A stretch of 64,000 bases of DNA. Source: Patiria miniata (lineage: Eukaryota; Echinodermata; Asteroidea; Valvatida; Asterinidae). The stretch spans positions 13,095,176 through 13,159,175 of the forward strand of contig NW_024037056.1 in assembly GCF_015706575.1 (NCBI RefSeq), read 5' to 3'. The notes beneath the pieces are model-generated. The model worked only from the letters and a program-made list of their open reading frames with translations, was not told where the DNA came from and did no database searches. The position numbers and the translations under genes were made by a program. Shown here in pieces: positions 52,010-64,000 of this stretch (its first letter is position 1; each line of letters opens with the position of its first letter).

Positions 52010-55000
52010 TGCTCAAATCTTCAAAATATTGAGTGTTTCAATGAAAATCGAATTTCTGCGATGTTTGGAGAAAAGAGATTTTTTGGGGGGCCAAATTTGC
52101 CTAAAAATGTAAGGCTAACCCCTTGTATTTTTTTCAATTTTGGCAAAAAAAATGAAATTGCCTGATAATTGCTGGAAAGCTTCCTACAGGGCCCTAGAAA
52201 CTATTCCAAATCGTTTTGTGGACAGATGTGGTATAAAAACGGAAATTTGGTCAAAAATTTCAGGTAAAATCACTCAAAATTGTAAAAAAAAATTCCTCCA
52301 AAAATTGATGATTTTTGCGCAAATCTTCATTATGATGCGTGTTAGAGTATTGATTGGTGTTCCTCTTGCATCCAGATGAATTTCTGCCTTGTTTTGAGAA
52401 AAAGTCAATTTTTTGGCCAAATTTGACTAAAAATGTATTTTTTTCAATTTTGGCCAAAAAATAAAATTGCCTGAAAATTGCTGGAAAGCTTCCTCAAGGG
52501 CCGAAGAACACATTCCAAATCGTTTTGTGGACAGATGTGGTATAAAAACGGAAATTTCATGAAAAAGTTCAGGTTAAATCCGTCACTCAAAAATGTTAAT
52601 TTGTTTCTCCCTCCAGAAATGGATGATTTTTGCCCAAATCTTCATTATTATGCGTGTTAGAGTATTGATTGGTGTTCCTCTTGCATCCAGATAAATTTCT
52701 GGCTTGTTTTGAGAAAAGTCCATTTTTGGCCAAATTTGACTAAAAATGTAAGGCTAACCCCTTGTATTTTTTTCAATTTTGGCCAAAAAATGAAATTGCC
52801 TGAAAATTGCTGGAAAGCTTCCTAAAGGGCCCTAGAATACATTCCAAATCGTTTTGTGGACAGATGTGGTATAAAAACGGAAATTTGGTCGAAAATTTCA
52901 GGTAAAATCACTCAAAATTGTTAATTTTTTTCCCTCCAAAAATGGATGATTTTTGCCCAAATCTTCATTATTATGCGTGTTAGTGTATTGATTGATGTTC
53001 CTCTTGCATCCAGATGAATTTCTGGCTTGTTTTGAGAAAAGTCCATTTTTGGCCAAATTTGACTAAAAATGTAAGGCTAACCCCTGGTATTTTTTTCAAT
53101 TTTGGCCAAAAAATGAAATTGCCTGAAAATTGCTGGAAAGCTTCCTAAAAGGCCCTAAAACATATTCCAAACCGTTTTGTGGACAGAAGTGGTATAAAAA
53201 CGGAAATTTGGTCGAAAATGTCAGGTAAAATCACTGAAAATTGTAATTTTTTTTCCTCCACAAATGGATGATTTTTGCCCAAATCTTCATTATTATGCGT
53301 GTTAGAGTATTGATTGGTGTTCCTCTTGCATCCAGATGCATTTCTGGCTTGTTTTGAGAAAAGTCAATATTTGGCCAAATTTGACAAAAAATGTAAGGCT
53401 AACCCCTTGTATTTTTTTCAATTTTGGCCAAAAAATGAAATTGCCTGAAAATTGCTGGAAAGCTTCCTAAAGGGCCCTAGAATATATTCCCAATCGTTTT
53501 TTTGGACAGATGTGGTATTAACACGGAAATTTGGTCGAAAATTTCAGGTAAAATCCCTCAAAATTGTTAATTTTTTTCCTCCAAAAATGGATGATTTTTG
53601 CCCAAATCTTCATTATTATGCGTGTTAGAGTATTGATTGGTGTTCCTCTTGCATCCAGATGAATTTCTGGCTTGTTTTGAGAAAAGTCAATTTTTGGCCA
53701 AATTTGACTAAAAATGTAAGTTTAACCCCTTGTATTTTTTTCAAGTTTGGCCAAAAAATGAAATTGCCTGAAAATTGCTGGAAAGCTTCCTAAAGGGCCC
53801 TAAAACACATTCCAAACCGTTTTGTGGACAGAAGTGGTATAAAAACGGAAATTTGGTCTAAAATTTTAGGTAAAATCACTCAAAATTGTTAATTTTTTCC
53901 CTCCAAAAATGGATGATTTTTGCCCAAATCTTCATTATTATGCGTGTTAGTGTATTGATTGATGTTCCTCTTGCATCCAGATGAATTTCTGGCTTGTTTT
54001 GAGAAAAGTCAATTTTTGGCCAAATTTGACTAAAAATGTAAGGCTAACCCCTTGTATTTTTTTCAATTTTGGCCAAAAAATGAAATTGCCTGAAAATTGC
54101 TGGAAAGCTTCCTAAAGGGCCCTAGAATACATTCCAAATCGTTTTGTGGACAGATGTGGTATAAAAACGGAAATTTGGTCGAAAATTTCAGGTAAAATCA
54201 CTCAAAGTTGTTAATTTTTTTCCTCCAAAAATGGATGATTTTTGCCCAAATCTTCATTATTATGCGTGTTAGTGTATTGATTGATGTTCCTCTTGCATCC
54301 ACATGAATTTCTGGCTTGTTTTGAGAAAAGTCCATTTTTTGGCCAAATTTGACAAAAAAGGTAAGGCTAACCCCTTGTATTTTTTTCAATTTTGGCCAAA
54401 AAATGAAATTGCCTGAAAATTGCTGGAAAGCTTCCTAAATGGCCCTAGAATATATTCCCAACCGTTCTGTGGACAGATGTGGTATAAACACGGAAATTTA
54501 GTCGAAAATTTCAGGTAAAATCACTCAAAATTGTTAATTTTTTCCCTCCAAAAATGGATGATTTTTGCCCAAATCTTCATTATTATGCGTGTTAGAGTAT
54601 TGATTGGTGTTCCTCTTGCATCCAGATGAATTTCTGGCTTGTTGTGAGAAAAGTCCATTTTTGGCCAAATTTGACTAAAAATGTAAGGCTAAGCCCTTGT
54701 ATTTTTTTCAATTTTGGCCAAATAATAAAATTGCCTGAAAATTGCTGGAAAGCTTCCTAAAGGGCCCTAGAATACATTCCAAATCGTTTTGTGGACAGAT
54801 GTTGTATAAAAACGGAAATTTGGTCGAAAATTTCAGGTAAAATCACTCAAAATTGTTAATTTTTTTCCCTCCAAAAATCTATGATTTTTGCCCAAATCTT
54901 CATTATTATGCGTGTTAGAGTATTGATTGGTGTCCCTCTTGCATCCAGATGAATTTCTGGCTTGTTTTGAGAAAAGTCCATTTTTGGCCAAATTTGACTA

Positions 55001-58000
55001 AAAATGTAAGGCTAACCCCTTGTATTTTTTTCAATTTTGGCCAAAAAATGAAATTGCCTGAAAATTGCTGGAAAGCTTCCTAAAGGGCCCTAGAATATAT
55101 TCCCAATCGTTTTGTGGACAGATGTGGTATAAACACGGAAATTTAGTCGAAAATTTCAGGTAAAATCACTCAAAATTGTTAATTGTTTTCCTCCAAAAAT
55201 GGATGATTTTTGCCCAAATCTTCATTATTATGCGTGTTAGAGTATTGATTGGTGTTCCTCTTGCATCCAGATGAATTTCTGGCTTGTTTTGAGAAAAGTC
55301 CATTTTTGGCCAAATTTGACAAAAAATGTAAGGCTAACCCCTTGTATTTTTTTCAATTTTGGCCAAAAAATGAAATTGCCTGAAAATTGCTGGAAAGCTT
55401 CCTAAAGGGCCCTAGAATACATTCCAAATCGTTTTGTGGACAGATGTGGTATAAAAACGGAAATTTGGTCGAAAATTTCAGGTAAAATCACTCAAAATTG
55501 TAAGGCTAACCCCTTGTATTTTTTTCAATTTTGGCCAAAAAATGAAATTGCCTGAAAATTGCTGGAAAGCTTCCTAAAGGGCCCTAGAATACATTCCAAA
55601 TCGTTTTGTGGACAGATGTGGTATAAAAACGGAAATTTGGTCGAAAATTTCAGGTAAAATCACTCAAAATTGTTAATTTTTTTCCCTCCAAAAATGGATG
55701 ATTTTTGCCCAAATCTTCATTATTATGCGTGTTAGTGTATTGATTGATGTTCCTCTTGCATCCAGATGAATCACTGGCTTGTTTTGAGAAAAGTCCATTT
55801 TTGGCCAAATTTGACTAAAAATGTAAGGCTAACCCCTTGTATTTTTTTCAATTTTGGCCAAAAAATGAAATTGCCTGAAAATTGCTGGAAAGCTTCCTAA
55901 AGGGCCCTAGAATACATTCCAAATCGTTTTGTGGACAGATGTGGTATAAAAACGGAAATTTGGTCGAAAATTTCAGGTAAAATCACTGAAAATTGTTAAT
56001 TTTTTTCCTCCAAAAATGGATGATTTTTGCCCAAATCTTCATTATTATGCGTGTTAGAGTATTGATTGGTGTTCCTCTTGCATCCAGATGCATTTCTGGC
56101 TTGTTTTGAGAAAAGTCAATATTTGGCCAAATTTGACAAAAAATGTAAGGCTAACCCCTTGTATTTTTTTCAATTTTGGCCAAAAAATGAAATTGCCTGA
56201 AAATTGCTGGAAAGCTTCCTAAAGGGCCCTAGAATATATTCCCAATCGTTTTGTGGACAGAAGTGGTATAAACACGGAAATTTGGTCGAAAATTTCAGGT
56301 AAAATCACTCAAAATTGTTAATTTTTTTCCCTCCAAAAATGGATGATTTTTGCGCAAATCTTCATTACTATGCGTGTTAGAGTATTGATTGATGTTCCTC
56401 TTGCATCCAGATGAATTTCTGGCTTGTTTTGAGAAAAGTCCATTTTTGGCCAAATTTGACTAAAAATGTAAGGCTAACCCCTTGTATTTTTTTCAATTTT
56501 GGCCAAAAAATGAAATTGCCTGAAAATTGCTGGAAAGTTTCCTAAAAGGCCCTAAAACACATTCCAAACCGTTTTGTGGACAGAAGTGGTATAAAAACGG
56601 AAATTTGGTCGAAAATGTCAGGTAAAATCACTCAAAATTGTTAATTTTTTTCCTCCAAAAATTGATGATTTTTGCCCAAATCTTCATTATTATGCGTGTT
56701 AGAGTATTGATTGGTGTTCCTCTTGCATCCAGATGCATTTCTGGCTTGTTTTGAGAAAAGTCAATATTTGGCCAAATTTGACAAAAAATGTAAGGCTAAC
56801 CCCTTGTATTTTTTTCAATTTTGGCCAAAAAATGAAATTGCCTGAAAATTGCTGGAAAGCTTCCTAAAGGGCCCTAGAATATATTCCCAATCGTTTTTTT
56901 GGACAGATGTGGTATAAACACGGAAATTTGGTCGAAAATTTCAGGTAAAATCACTCAAAATTGATAATTTTTTTCCTCCAAAAATTGATGATTTTTGCCC
57001 AAATCTTCATTATTATGCGTGTTAGAGTATTGATTGGTGTTCCTCTTGCATCCAGATGCATTTCTGGCTTGTTTTGAGAAAAGTCAATATTTGGCCAAAT
57101 TTGACTAAAAATGTAAGGCTAACCCCTTGTATTTTTTTCAATTTTGGCCAAAAAATGAAATTGCCTGAAAATTGCTGGAAAGCTTCCTAAAGGGCCCTAG
57201 AATACATTCCAAATCGTTTTGTGGACAGATGTGGTATAAAAACGGAAATTTGATCGAACATTTCAGGTAAAATCACTCAAAATTGTTAATTTTTTTCCTC
57301 CAAAAATGGATGATTTTTGCCCAAATCTTCATTATTATGCGTGTTAGAGTATTGATTGGTGTTCCTCTTGCATCCAGATGCATTTCTGGCTTGTTTTGAG
57401 AAAAGTCAATATTTGGCCAAATTTGACAAAAAATGTAAGGCTAACCCCTTGTATTTTTTTTTAATTTTGGCCAAAAAATGAAATTGCCTGAAAATTGCTG
57501 GAAAGCTTCCTAAAGGGCCCTAGAATATATTCCCAATCGTTTTGTGGACAGATGTGGTATAAACACGGAAATTTGGTCGAAAATTTCAGGTAAAATCACT
57601 CAAAATTGTTAATTTTTTTCCTCCAAAAATGGATGATTTTTGCCCAAATCTTCATTATTATGCGTGTTAGTGTATTGATTGATGTTCCTCTTGCATCCAG
57701 ATGAATTTCTGGCTTGTTTTGAGAAAAGTCCATTTTTGGCCAAATTTGACTAAAAATGTAAGGCTAACCCCTTGTATTTTTTTCAATTTTGGCCAAAAAA
57801 TGAAATTGCCTGAAAATTGCTGGAAAGCTTCCTAAAGGGCCCTAGAATACATTCCAAATCGTTTTGTGGACAGATGTGGTATAAAAACGGAAATTTGGTC
57901 GAAAATTTCAGGTAAAATCACTGAAAATTGTTAATTTTTTTCCTCCAAAAATGGATGATTTTTGCCCAAATCTTCATTATTATGCGTGTTAGAGTATTGA

Positions 58001-61000
58001 TTGGTGTTCCTCTTGCATCCAGATGCATTTCTGGCTTGTTTTGAGAAAAGTCCATTTTTGGCCAAATTTGACAAAAAATGTAAGGCTAACCCCTTGTATT
58101 TTTTTCAATTTTGGCCAAAAAATGAAATTGCCTGAAAATTGCTGGAAAGCTTCCTAAAGGGCCCTAGAATACATTCCAAATCGTTTTGTGGACAGATGTG
58201 GTATAAAAACGGAAATTTGGTCGAAAATTTCAGGTAAAATCACTCAAAATTGTAAGGCTAACCCCTTGTATTTTTTTCAATTTTGGCCAAAAAATGAAAT
58301 TGCCTGAAAATTGCTGGAAAGCTTCCTAAAGGGCCCTAGAATACATTCCAAATCGTTTTGTGGACAGATGTGGTATAAAAACGGAAATTTGGTCGAAAAT
58401 TTCAGGTAAAATCACTCAAAATTGTTAATTTTTTTCCTCCAAAAATGGATGATTTTTGCCCAAATCTTCATTATTATGCGTGTTAGAGTATTGATTGGTG
58501 TTCCTCTTGCATCCAGATGCATTTCTGGCTTGTTTTGAGAAAAGTCAATATTTGGCCAAATTTGACAAAAAATGTAAGGCTAACCCCTTGTATTTTTTTC
58601 AATTTTGGCCAAAAAATGAAATTGCCTGAAAATTGCTGGAAAGCTTCCTAAAGGGCCCTAGAATATATTCCCAATCGTTTTGTGGACAGAAGTGGTATAA
58701 ACACGGAAATTTGGTCGAAAATGTCAGGTAAAATCACTCAAAATTGTTAATTTTTTTCCTCCAAAAATGGATGATTTTTGCCCAAATCTTCATTATTATG
58801 CGTGTTAGTGTATTGATTGATGTTCCTCTTGCATCCAGATGAATTTCTGGCTTGTTTTGAGAAAAGTCAATTTTTGGCCAAATTTGACTAAAAATGTAAG
58901 GCTAACCCCTTGTATTTTTTTCAATTTTGGCCAAAAAATGAAATTGCCTGAAAATTGCTGGAAAGCTTCCTAAAGGGCCCTAGAATATATTCCCAATCGT
59001 TTTGTGGACAGATGTGGTATAAACACGGAAATTTGGTCGAAAATTTCAGGTAAAATCACTCAAAATTGTTAATTTTTTTCCTCCAAAAATGGATGATTTT
59101 TGCCCAAATCTTCATTATTATGCGTGTTAGTGTATTGATTGATGTTCCTCTTGCATCCAGATGAATTTCTGGCTTGTTTTGAGAAAAGTCCATTTTTGGC
59201 CAAATTTGACTAAAAATGTAAGGCTAACCCCTTGTATTTTTTTCAATTTTGGCCAAAAAATGAAATTGCCTGAAAATTGCTGGAAAGCTTCCTAAAGGGC
59301 CCTAGAATACATTCCAAATCGTTTTGTGGACAGATGTGGTATAAAAACGGAAATTTGGTCGAAAATTTCAGGTAAAATCACTCAAAATTGTTAATTTTTT
59401 TCCTCCAAAAATTGATGATTTTTGCCCAAATCTTCATTATTATGCGTGTTAGAGTATTGATTGGTGTTCCTCTTGCATCCAGATGCATTTCTGGCTTGTT
59501 TTGAGAAAAGTCCATTTTTGGCCAAATTTGACAAAAAATGTAAGGCTAACCCCTTGTATTTTTTTAAATTTTGGCCAAAAAATGAAATTGCCTGAAAATT
59601 GCTGGAAAGCTTCCTAAAGGGCCCTAGAATATATTCCCAATCGTTTTGTGGACAGATGTGGTATAAACACGGAAATTTGGTCGAAAATTTCAGGTAAAAT
59701 CACTCAAAATTGTTAATTTTTTCCCTCCAAAAATGGATGATTTTTGCCCAAATCTTCATTATTATGCGTGTTAGTGTATTGATTGATGTTCCTCTTGCAT
59801 CCAGATGAATTTCTGGCTTGTTTTGAGAAAAGTCCATTTTTGGCCAAATTTGACTAAAAATGTAAGGCTAACCCCTTGTATTTTTTTCAATTTTGGCCAA
59901 AAAATGAAATTGCCTGAAAATTGCTGGAAAGCTTCCTAAAGGGCCCTAGAATACATTCCAAATCGTTTTGTGGACAGATGTGGTATAAAAACGGAAATTT
60001 GGTCGAAAATTTCAGGTAAAATCACTCAAAATTGTAAGGCTAACCCCTTGTATTTTTTTCAATTTTGGCCAAAAAATGAAATTGCCTGAAAATTGCTGGA
60101 AAGCTTCCTAAAGGGCCCTAGAATACATTCCAAATCGTTTTGTGGACAGATGTGGTATAAAAACGGAAATTTGGTCGAAAATTTCAGGTAAAATCACTCA
60201 AAATTGTTAATTTTTTTCCCTCCAAAAATGGATGATTTTTGCCCAAATCTTCATTATTATGCGTGTTAGTGTATTGATTGATGTTCCTCTTGCATCCAGA
60301 TGAATCACTGGCTTGTTTTGAGAAAAGTCCATTTTTGGCCAAATTTGACTAAAAATGTAAGGCTAACCCCTTGTATTTTTTTCAATTTTGGCCAAAAAAT
60401 GAAATTGCCTGAAAATTGCTGGAAAGCTTCCTAAAGGGCCCTAGAATACATTCCAAATCGTTTTGTGGACAGATGTGGTATAAAAACGGAAATTTGGTCG
60501 AAAATTTCAGGTAAAATCACTGAAAATTGTTAATTTTTTTCCTCCAAAAATGGATGATTTTTGCCCAAATCTTCATTATTATGCGTGTTAGAGTATTGAT
60601 TGGTGTTCCTCTTGCATCCAGATGCATTTCTGGCTTGTTTTGAGAAAAGTCAATATTTGGCCAAATTTGACAAAAAATGTAAGGCTAACCCCTTGTATTT
60701 TTTTCAATTTTGGCCAAAAAATGAAATTGCCTGAAAATTGCTGGAAAGCTTCCTAAAGGGCCCTAGAATATATTCCCAATCGTTTTGTGGACAGAAGTGG
60801 TATAAACACGGAAATTTGGTCGAAAATTTCAGGTAAAATCACTCAAAATTGTTAATTTTTTTCCTCCAAAAATGGATGATTTTTGCCCAAATCTTCATTA
60901 TTATGCGTGTTAGTGTATTGATTGATGTTCCTCTTGCATCCAGATGAATTTCTGGCTTGTTTTGAGAAAAGTCCATTTTTGGCCAAATTTGACTAAAAAT

Positions 61001-64000
61001 GTAAGGCTAACCCCTTGTATTTTTTTCAATTTTGGCCAAAAAATGAAATTGCCTGAAAATTGCTGGAAAGCTTCCTAAAGGGCCCTAGAATACATTCCAA
61101 ATCGTTTTGTGGACAGATGTGGTATAAAAACGGAAATTTGGTCGAAAATTTCAGGTAAAATCACTCAAAATTGTTAATTTTTTTCCCTCCAAAAATGGAT
61201 GATTTTTGCCCAAATCTTCATTACTATGCGTGTTAGAGTATTGATTGGTGTTCCTCTTGCATCCAGATGAATTTCTGGCTTGTTTTGAGAAAAGTCCATT
61301 TTTGGCCAAATTTGACTAAAAATGTAAGGCTAACCCCTTGTATTTTTTTCAATTTTGGCCAAAAAATGAAATTGCCTGAAAATTGCTGGAAAGCTTCCTC
61401 AAAGGCCCTAAAACACATTCCAAACCGTTTTGTGGACAGAAGTGGTATAAAAACGGAAATTTGGTCGAAAATGTCAGGTAAAATCACTCAAAATTGTTAA
61501 TTTTTTTCCCTCCAAAAATGGATGATTTTTTCCCAAATCTTCATTATTATGCGTGTTAGTGTATTGATTGATGTCCCTCTTGCATCCAGATGAATTACTG
61601 GCTTGTTTTGAGAAAAGTCCATTTTTGGCCAAATTTGACTAAAAATGTAAGGCTAACCCCTTGTTTTTTTTTTCAATTTTGGCCAAAAAATGAAATTGCC
61701 TGAAAATTGCTGGAAAGCTTCCTAAAGGGCCCTAGAATATATTCCCAATCGTTTTTTTGGACAGATGTGGTATAAACACGGAAATTTGGTCGAAAATTTC
61801 AGGTAAAATCACTCAAAATTGTTAATTTTTTTCCTCCAAAAATGGATGATTTTTGCCCAAATCTTCATCATTATGCGTGTTAGAGTATTGATTGGTGTTC
61901 CTCTTGCATCCAGATGCATTTCTGGCTTGTTTTGAGAAAAGTCAATATTTGGCCAAATTTGACAAAAAATGTAAGGCTAACCCCTTGTATTTTTTTCAAT
62001 TTTGGCCAAAAAATGAAATTGCCTGAAAATTGCTGGAAAGCTTCCTAAAGGACCCTAGAATATATTCCCAATCGTTTTGTGGACAGATGTGGTATAAACA
62101 CGGAAATTTGGTCGAAAATTTCAGGTAAAATCACTCAAAATTGTTAATTTTTTTCCCTCCAAAAATGGATGATTTTTGCCCAAATCTTCATTATTATGCG
62201 TGTTAGTGTATTGATTGATGTTCCTCTTGCATCCAGATGAATTTCTGGCTTGTTTTGAGAAAAGTCCATTTTTGGCCAAATTTGACTAAAAATGTAAGGC
62301 TAACCCCTTGTATTTTTTTCAATTTTGGCCAAAAAATGAAATTGCCTGAAAATTGCTGGAAAGCTTCCTAAAGGGCCCTAGAATACATTCCAAATCGTTT
62401 TGTGGACAGATGTGGTATAAAAACGGAAATTTGGTCGAAAATTTCAGGTAAAATCACTGAAAATTGTTAATTTTTTTCCTCCAAAAATGGATGATTTTTG
62501 CCCAAATCTTCATTATTATGCGTGTTAGAGTATTGATTGGTGTTCCTCTTGCATCCAGATGCATTTCTGGCTTGTTTTGAGAAAAGTCAATATTTGGCCA
62601 AATTTGACAAAAAATGTAAGGCTAACCCCTTGTATTTTTTTCAATTTTGGCCAAAAAATGAAATTGCCTGAAAATTGCTGGAAAGCTTCGAAAAGGGCCC
62701 TAGAATATATTCCCAATCGTTTTGTGGACGGATGTGGTATAAACACGGAAATTTGGTCGAAAATTTCAGGTAAAATCACTCAAAATTGTTAATTTTTTTC
62801 CTCCAAAAATGGATGATTTTTGCCCAAATCTTCATTATTATGCGTGTTAGTGTATTGATTGATGTTCCTCTTGCATCCAGATGAATTTCTGGCTTGTTTT
62901 GAGAAAAGTCCATTTTTGGCCAAATTTGACTAAAAATGTAAGGCTAACCCCTTGTATTTTTTTCAATTTTGGCCAAAAAATGAAATTGCCTGAAAATTGC
63001 TGGAAAGCTTCCTAAAGGGCCCTAGAATACATTCCAAATCGTTTTGTGGACAGATGTGGTATAAAAACGGAAATTTGGTCGAAAATTTCAGGTAAAATCA
63101 CTCAAAATTGTTAATTTTTTTCCCTCCAAAAATGGATGATTTTTGCCCAAATCTTCATTATTATGCGTGTTAGTGTATTGATTGATGTTCCTCTTGCATC
63201 CAGATGAATTTCTGGCTTGTTTTGAGAAAAGTCCATTTTTGGCCAAATTTGACTAAAAATGTAAGGCTAACCCCTTGTATTTTTTTCAATTTTGGCCAAA
63301 AAATGAAATTGCCTGAAAATTGCTGGAAAGCTTCCTAAAGGGCCCTAGAATACATTCCAAATCGTTTTGTGGACAGATGTGGTATAAAAACGGAAATTTG
63401 GTCGAAAATTTCAGGTAAAATCACTCAAAATTGTTAATTTTTTTCCCTCCAAAAATGGATGATTTTTGCCCAAATCTTCATTACTATGCGTGTTAGAGTA
63501 TTGATTGGTGTTCCTCTTGCATCCAGATGAATTTCTGGCTTGTTTTGAGAAAAGTCCATTTTTGGCCAAATTTGACTAAAAATGTAAGGCTAACCCCTTG
63601 TATTTTTTTCAATTTTGGCCAAAAAATGAAATTGCCTGAAAATTGCTGGAAAGCTTCCTAAAAGGCCCTTAAACATATTCCAAACCGTTTTGTGGACAGA
63701 AGTGGTATAAAAACGGAAATTTGGTCGAAAATGTCAGGTAAAATCACTGAAAATTGTTAATTTTTTTCCTCCAAAAATTGATGATTTTTGCCCAAATCTT
63801 CATTATTATGCGTGTTAGAGTATTGATTGGTGTTCCTCTTGCATCCAGATGCATTTCTGGCTTGTTTTGAGAAAAGTCAATATTTGGCCAAATTTGACAA
63901 AAAATGTAAGGCTAACCCCTTGTATTTTTTTCAATTTTGGCCAAAAAATGAAATTGCCTGAAAATTGCTGGAAAGCTTCCTAAAGGGCCCTAGAATATAT
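52010..64000. repeat. satellite array, monomer about 322 bp, about 37 monomers, open at window end
   Basis: Landmarks such as ATGGATGATTTTTGCCCAAA recur every 320-325 bp. Monomers fall into at least three types, told apart by GATGAATTTCTGG with ACATTCCAAATCG, GATGCATTTCTGG with ATATTCCCAATCG, and AACACATTCCAAACCG with GACAGAAGTGG. Three shortened monomers have the same junction (CTCAAAATTG|TAAGGCTAAC at 55500, 58252 and 60034). The first one or two monomers are the most diverged, as is usual at array edges. No transcript or protein is supported; open frames inside monomers on both strands are about 80 residues at most. Confidence 0.95.

Noticed and set aside
52140-62792. Repeated protein-coding genes of about 60-84 residues inside the satellite
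   Set aside because: Open frames occur on both strands of the same monomers, lack family resemblance and exist only because the monomer has few stops. No splice or start context supports them.
52010-64000. CRISPR-like array
   Set aside because: Units are 322 bp with no short-repeat/unique-spacer layout, and the host is a eukaryote.

Overview
The window looks like nuclear DNA of a marine deuterostome invertebrate, most likely an echinoderm. The protein-coding genes have many short exons with GT-AG introns and encode proteins close to vertebrate HDDC2 and SLC5A3. The rest is packed with short non-autonomous DNA transposons, tRNA-derived SINEs and a repeat with a GGGCCCAATTTCAT-type end that I associate, from memory only, with echinoderm genomes. 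The species cannot be fixed from the sequence alone. No transposase, reverse transcriptase, viral gene, rRNA, CRISPR or bacterial-type gene was seen.

Layout, all genes on the + strand. (1) 277-8619: the last four coding exons of HDDC2, an HD-domain 5'-nucleotidase-like protein; its 5' exons lie to the left of the window. (2) 8620-13344: intergenic, mostly repeats, with one orphan coding-looking exon near 11.9-12.05 kb. (3) 13345-37640: a complete 15-exon SLC5A solute:sodium symporter (copy 1, 659 codons), closest by eye to the sodium/myo-inositol cotransporter SMIT1. Its introns are filled with MITEs, SINEs and minisatellites. (4) 37641-45021: intergenic, with a candidate polyadenylation signal for copy 1, a CpG-rich stretch, a possible promoter for the next gene and a four-level nest of MITEs. 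(5) 45022-51744: exons 1-9 of a tandem paralogue (copy 2) with the same exon sizes and splice phases. (6) about 52010-64000: a satellite array of roughly 322-bp monomers that begins inside intron 9 of copy 2 and runs off the window, so exons 10-15 of copy 2, if they exist, are beyond it.

The two transporter genes are a head-to-tail duplication. Identity between them is patchy: some exon blocks are almost identical including silent sites and a few intron bases, others are clearly older, which suggests gene conversion. Intron 9 carries tandem repeats in both copies: a 19-bp self-complementary minisatellite in copy 1, and a decayed stretch of the same minisatellite plus the long satellite in copy 2. 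The mobile elements fall into recognisable groups by their target-site duplications: TTAA ends (piggyBac-like), TTA/TAA (PIF/Harbinger-like), 8 bp (hAT-like), 9 bp (Mutator-like) and TA (mariner-like), almost all of them foldback or MITE forms without genes.
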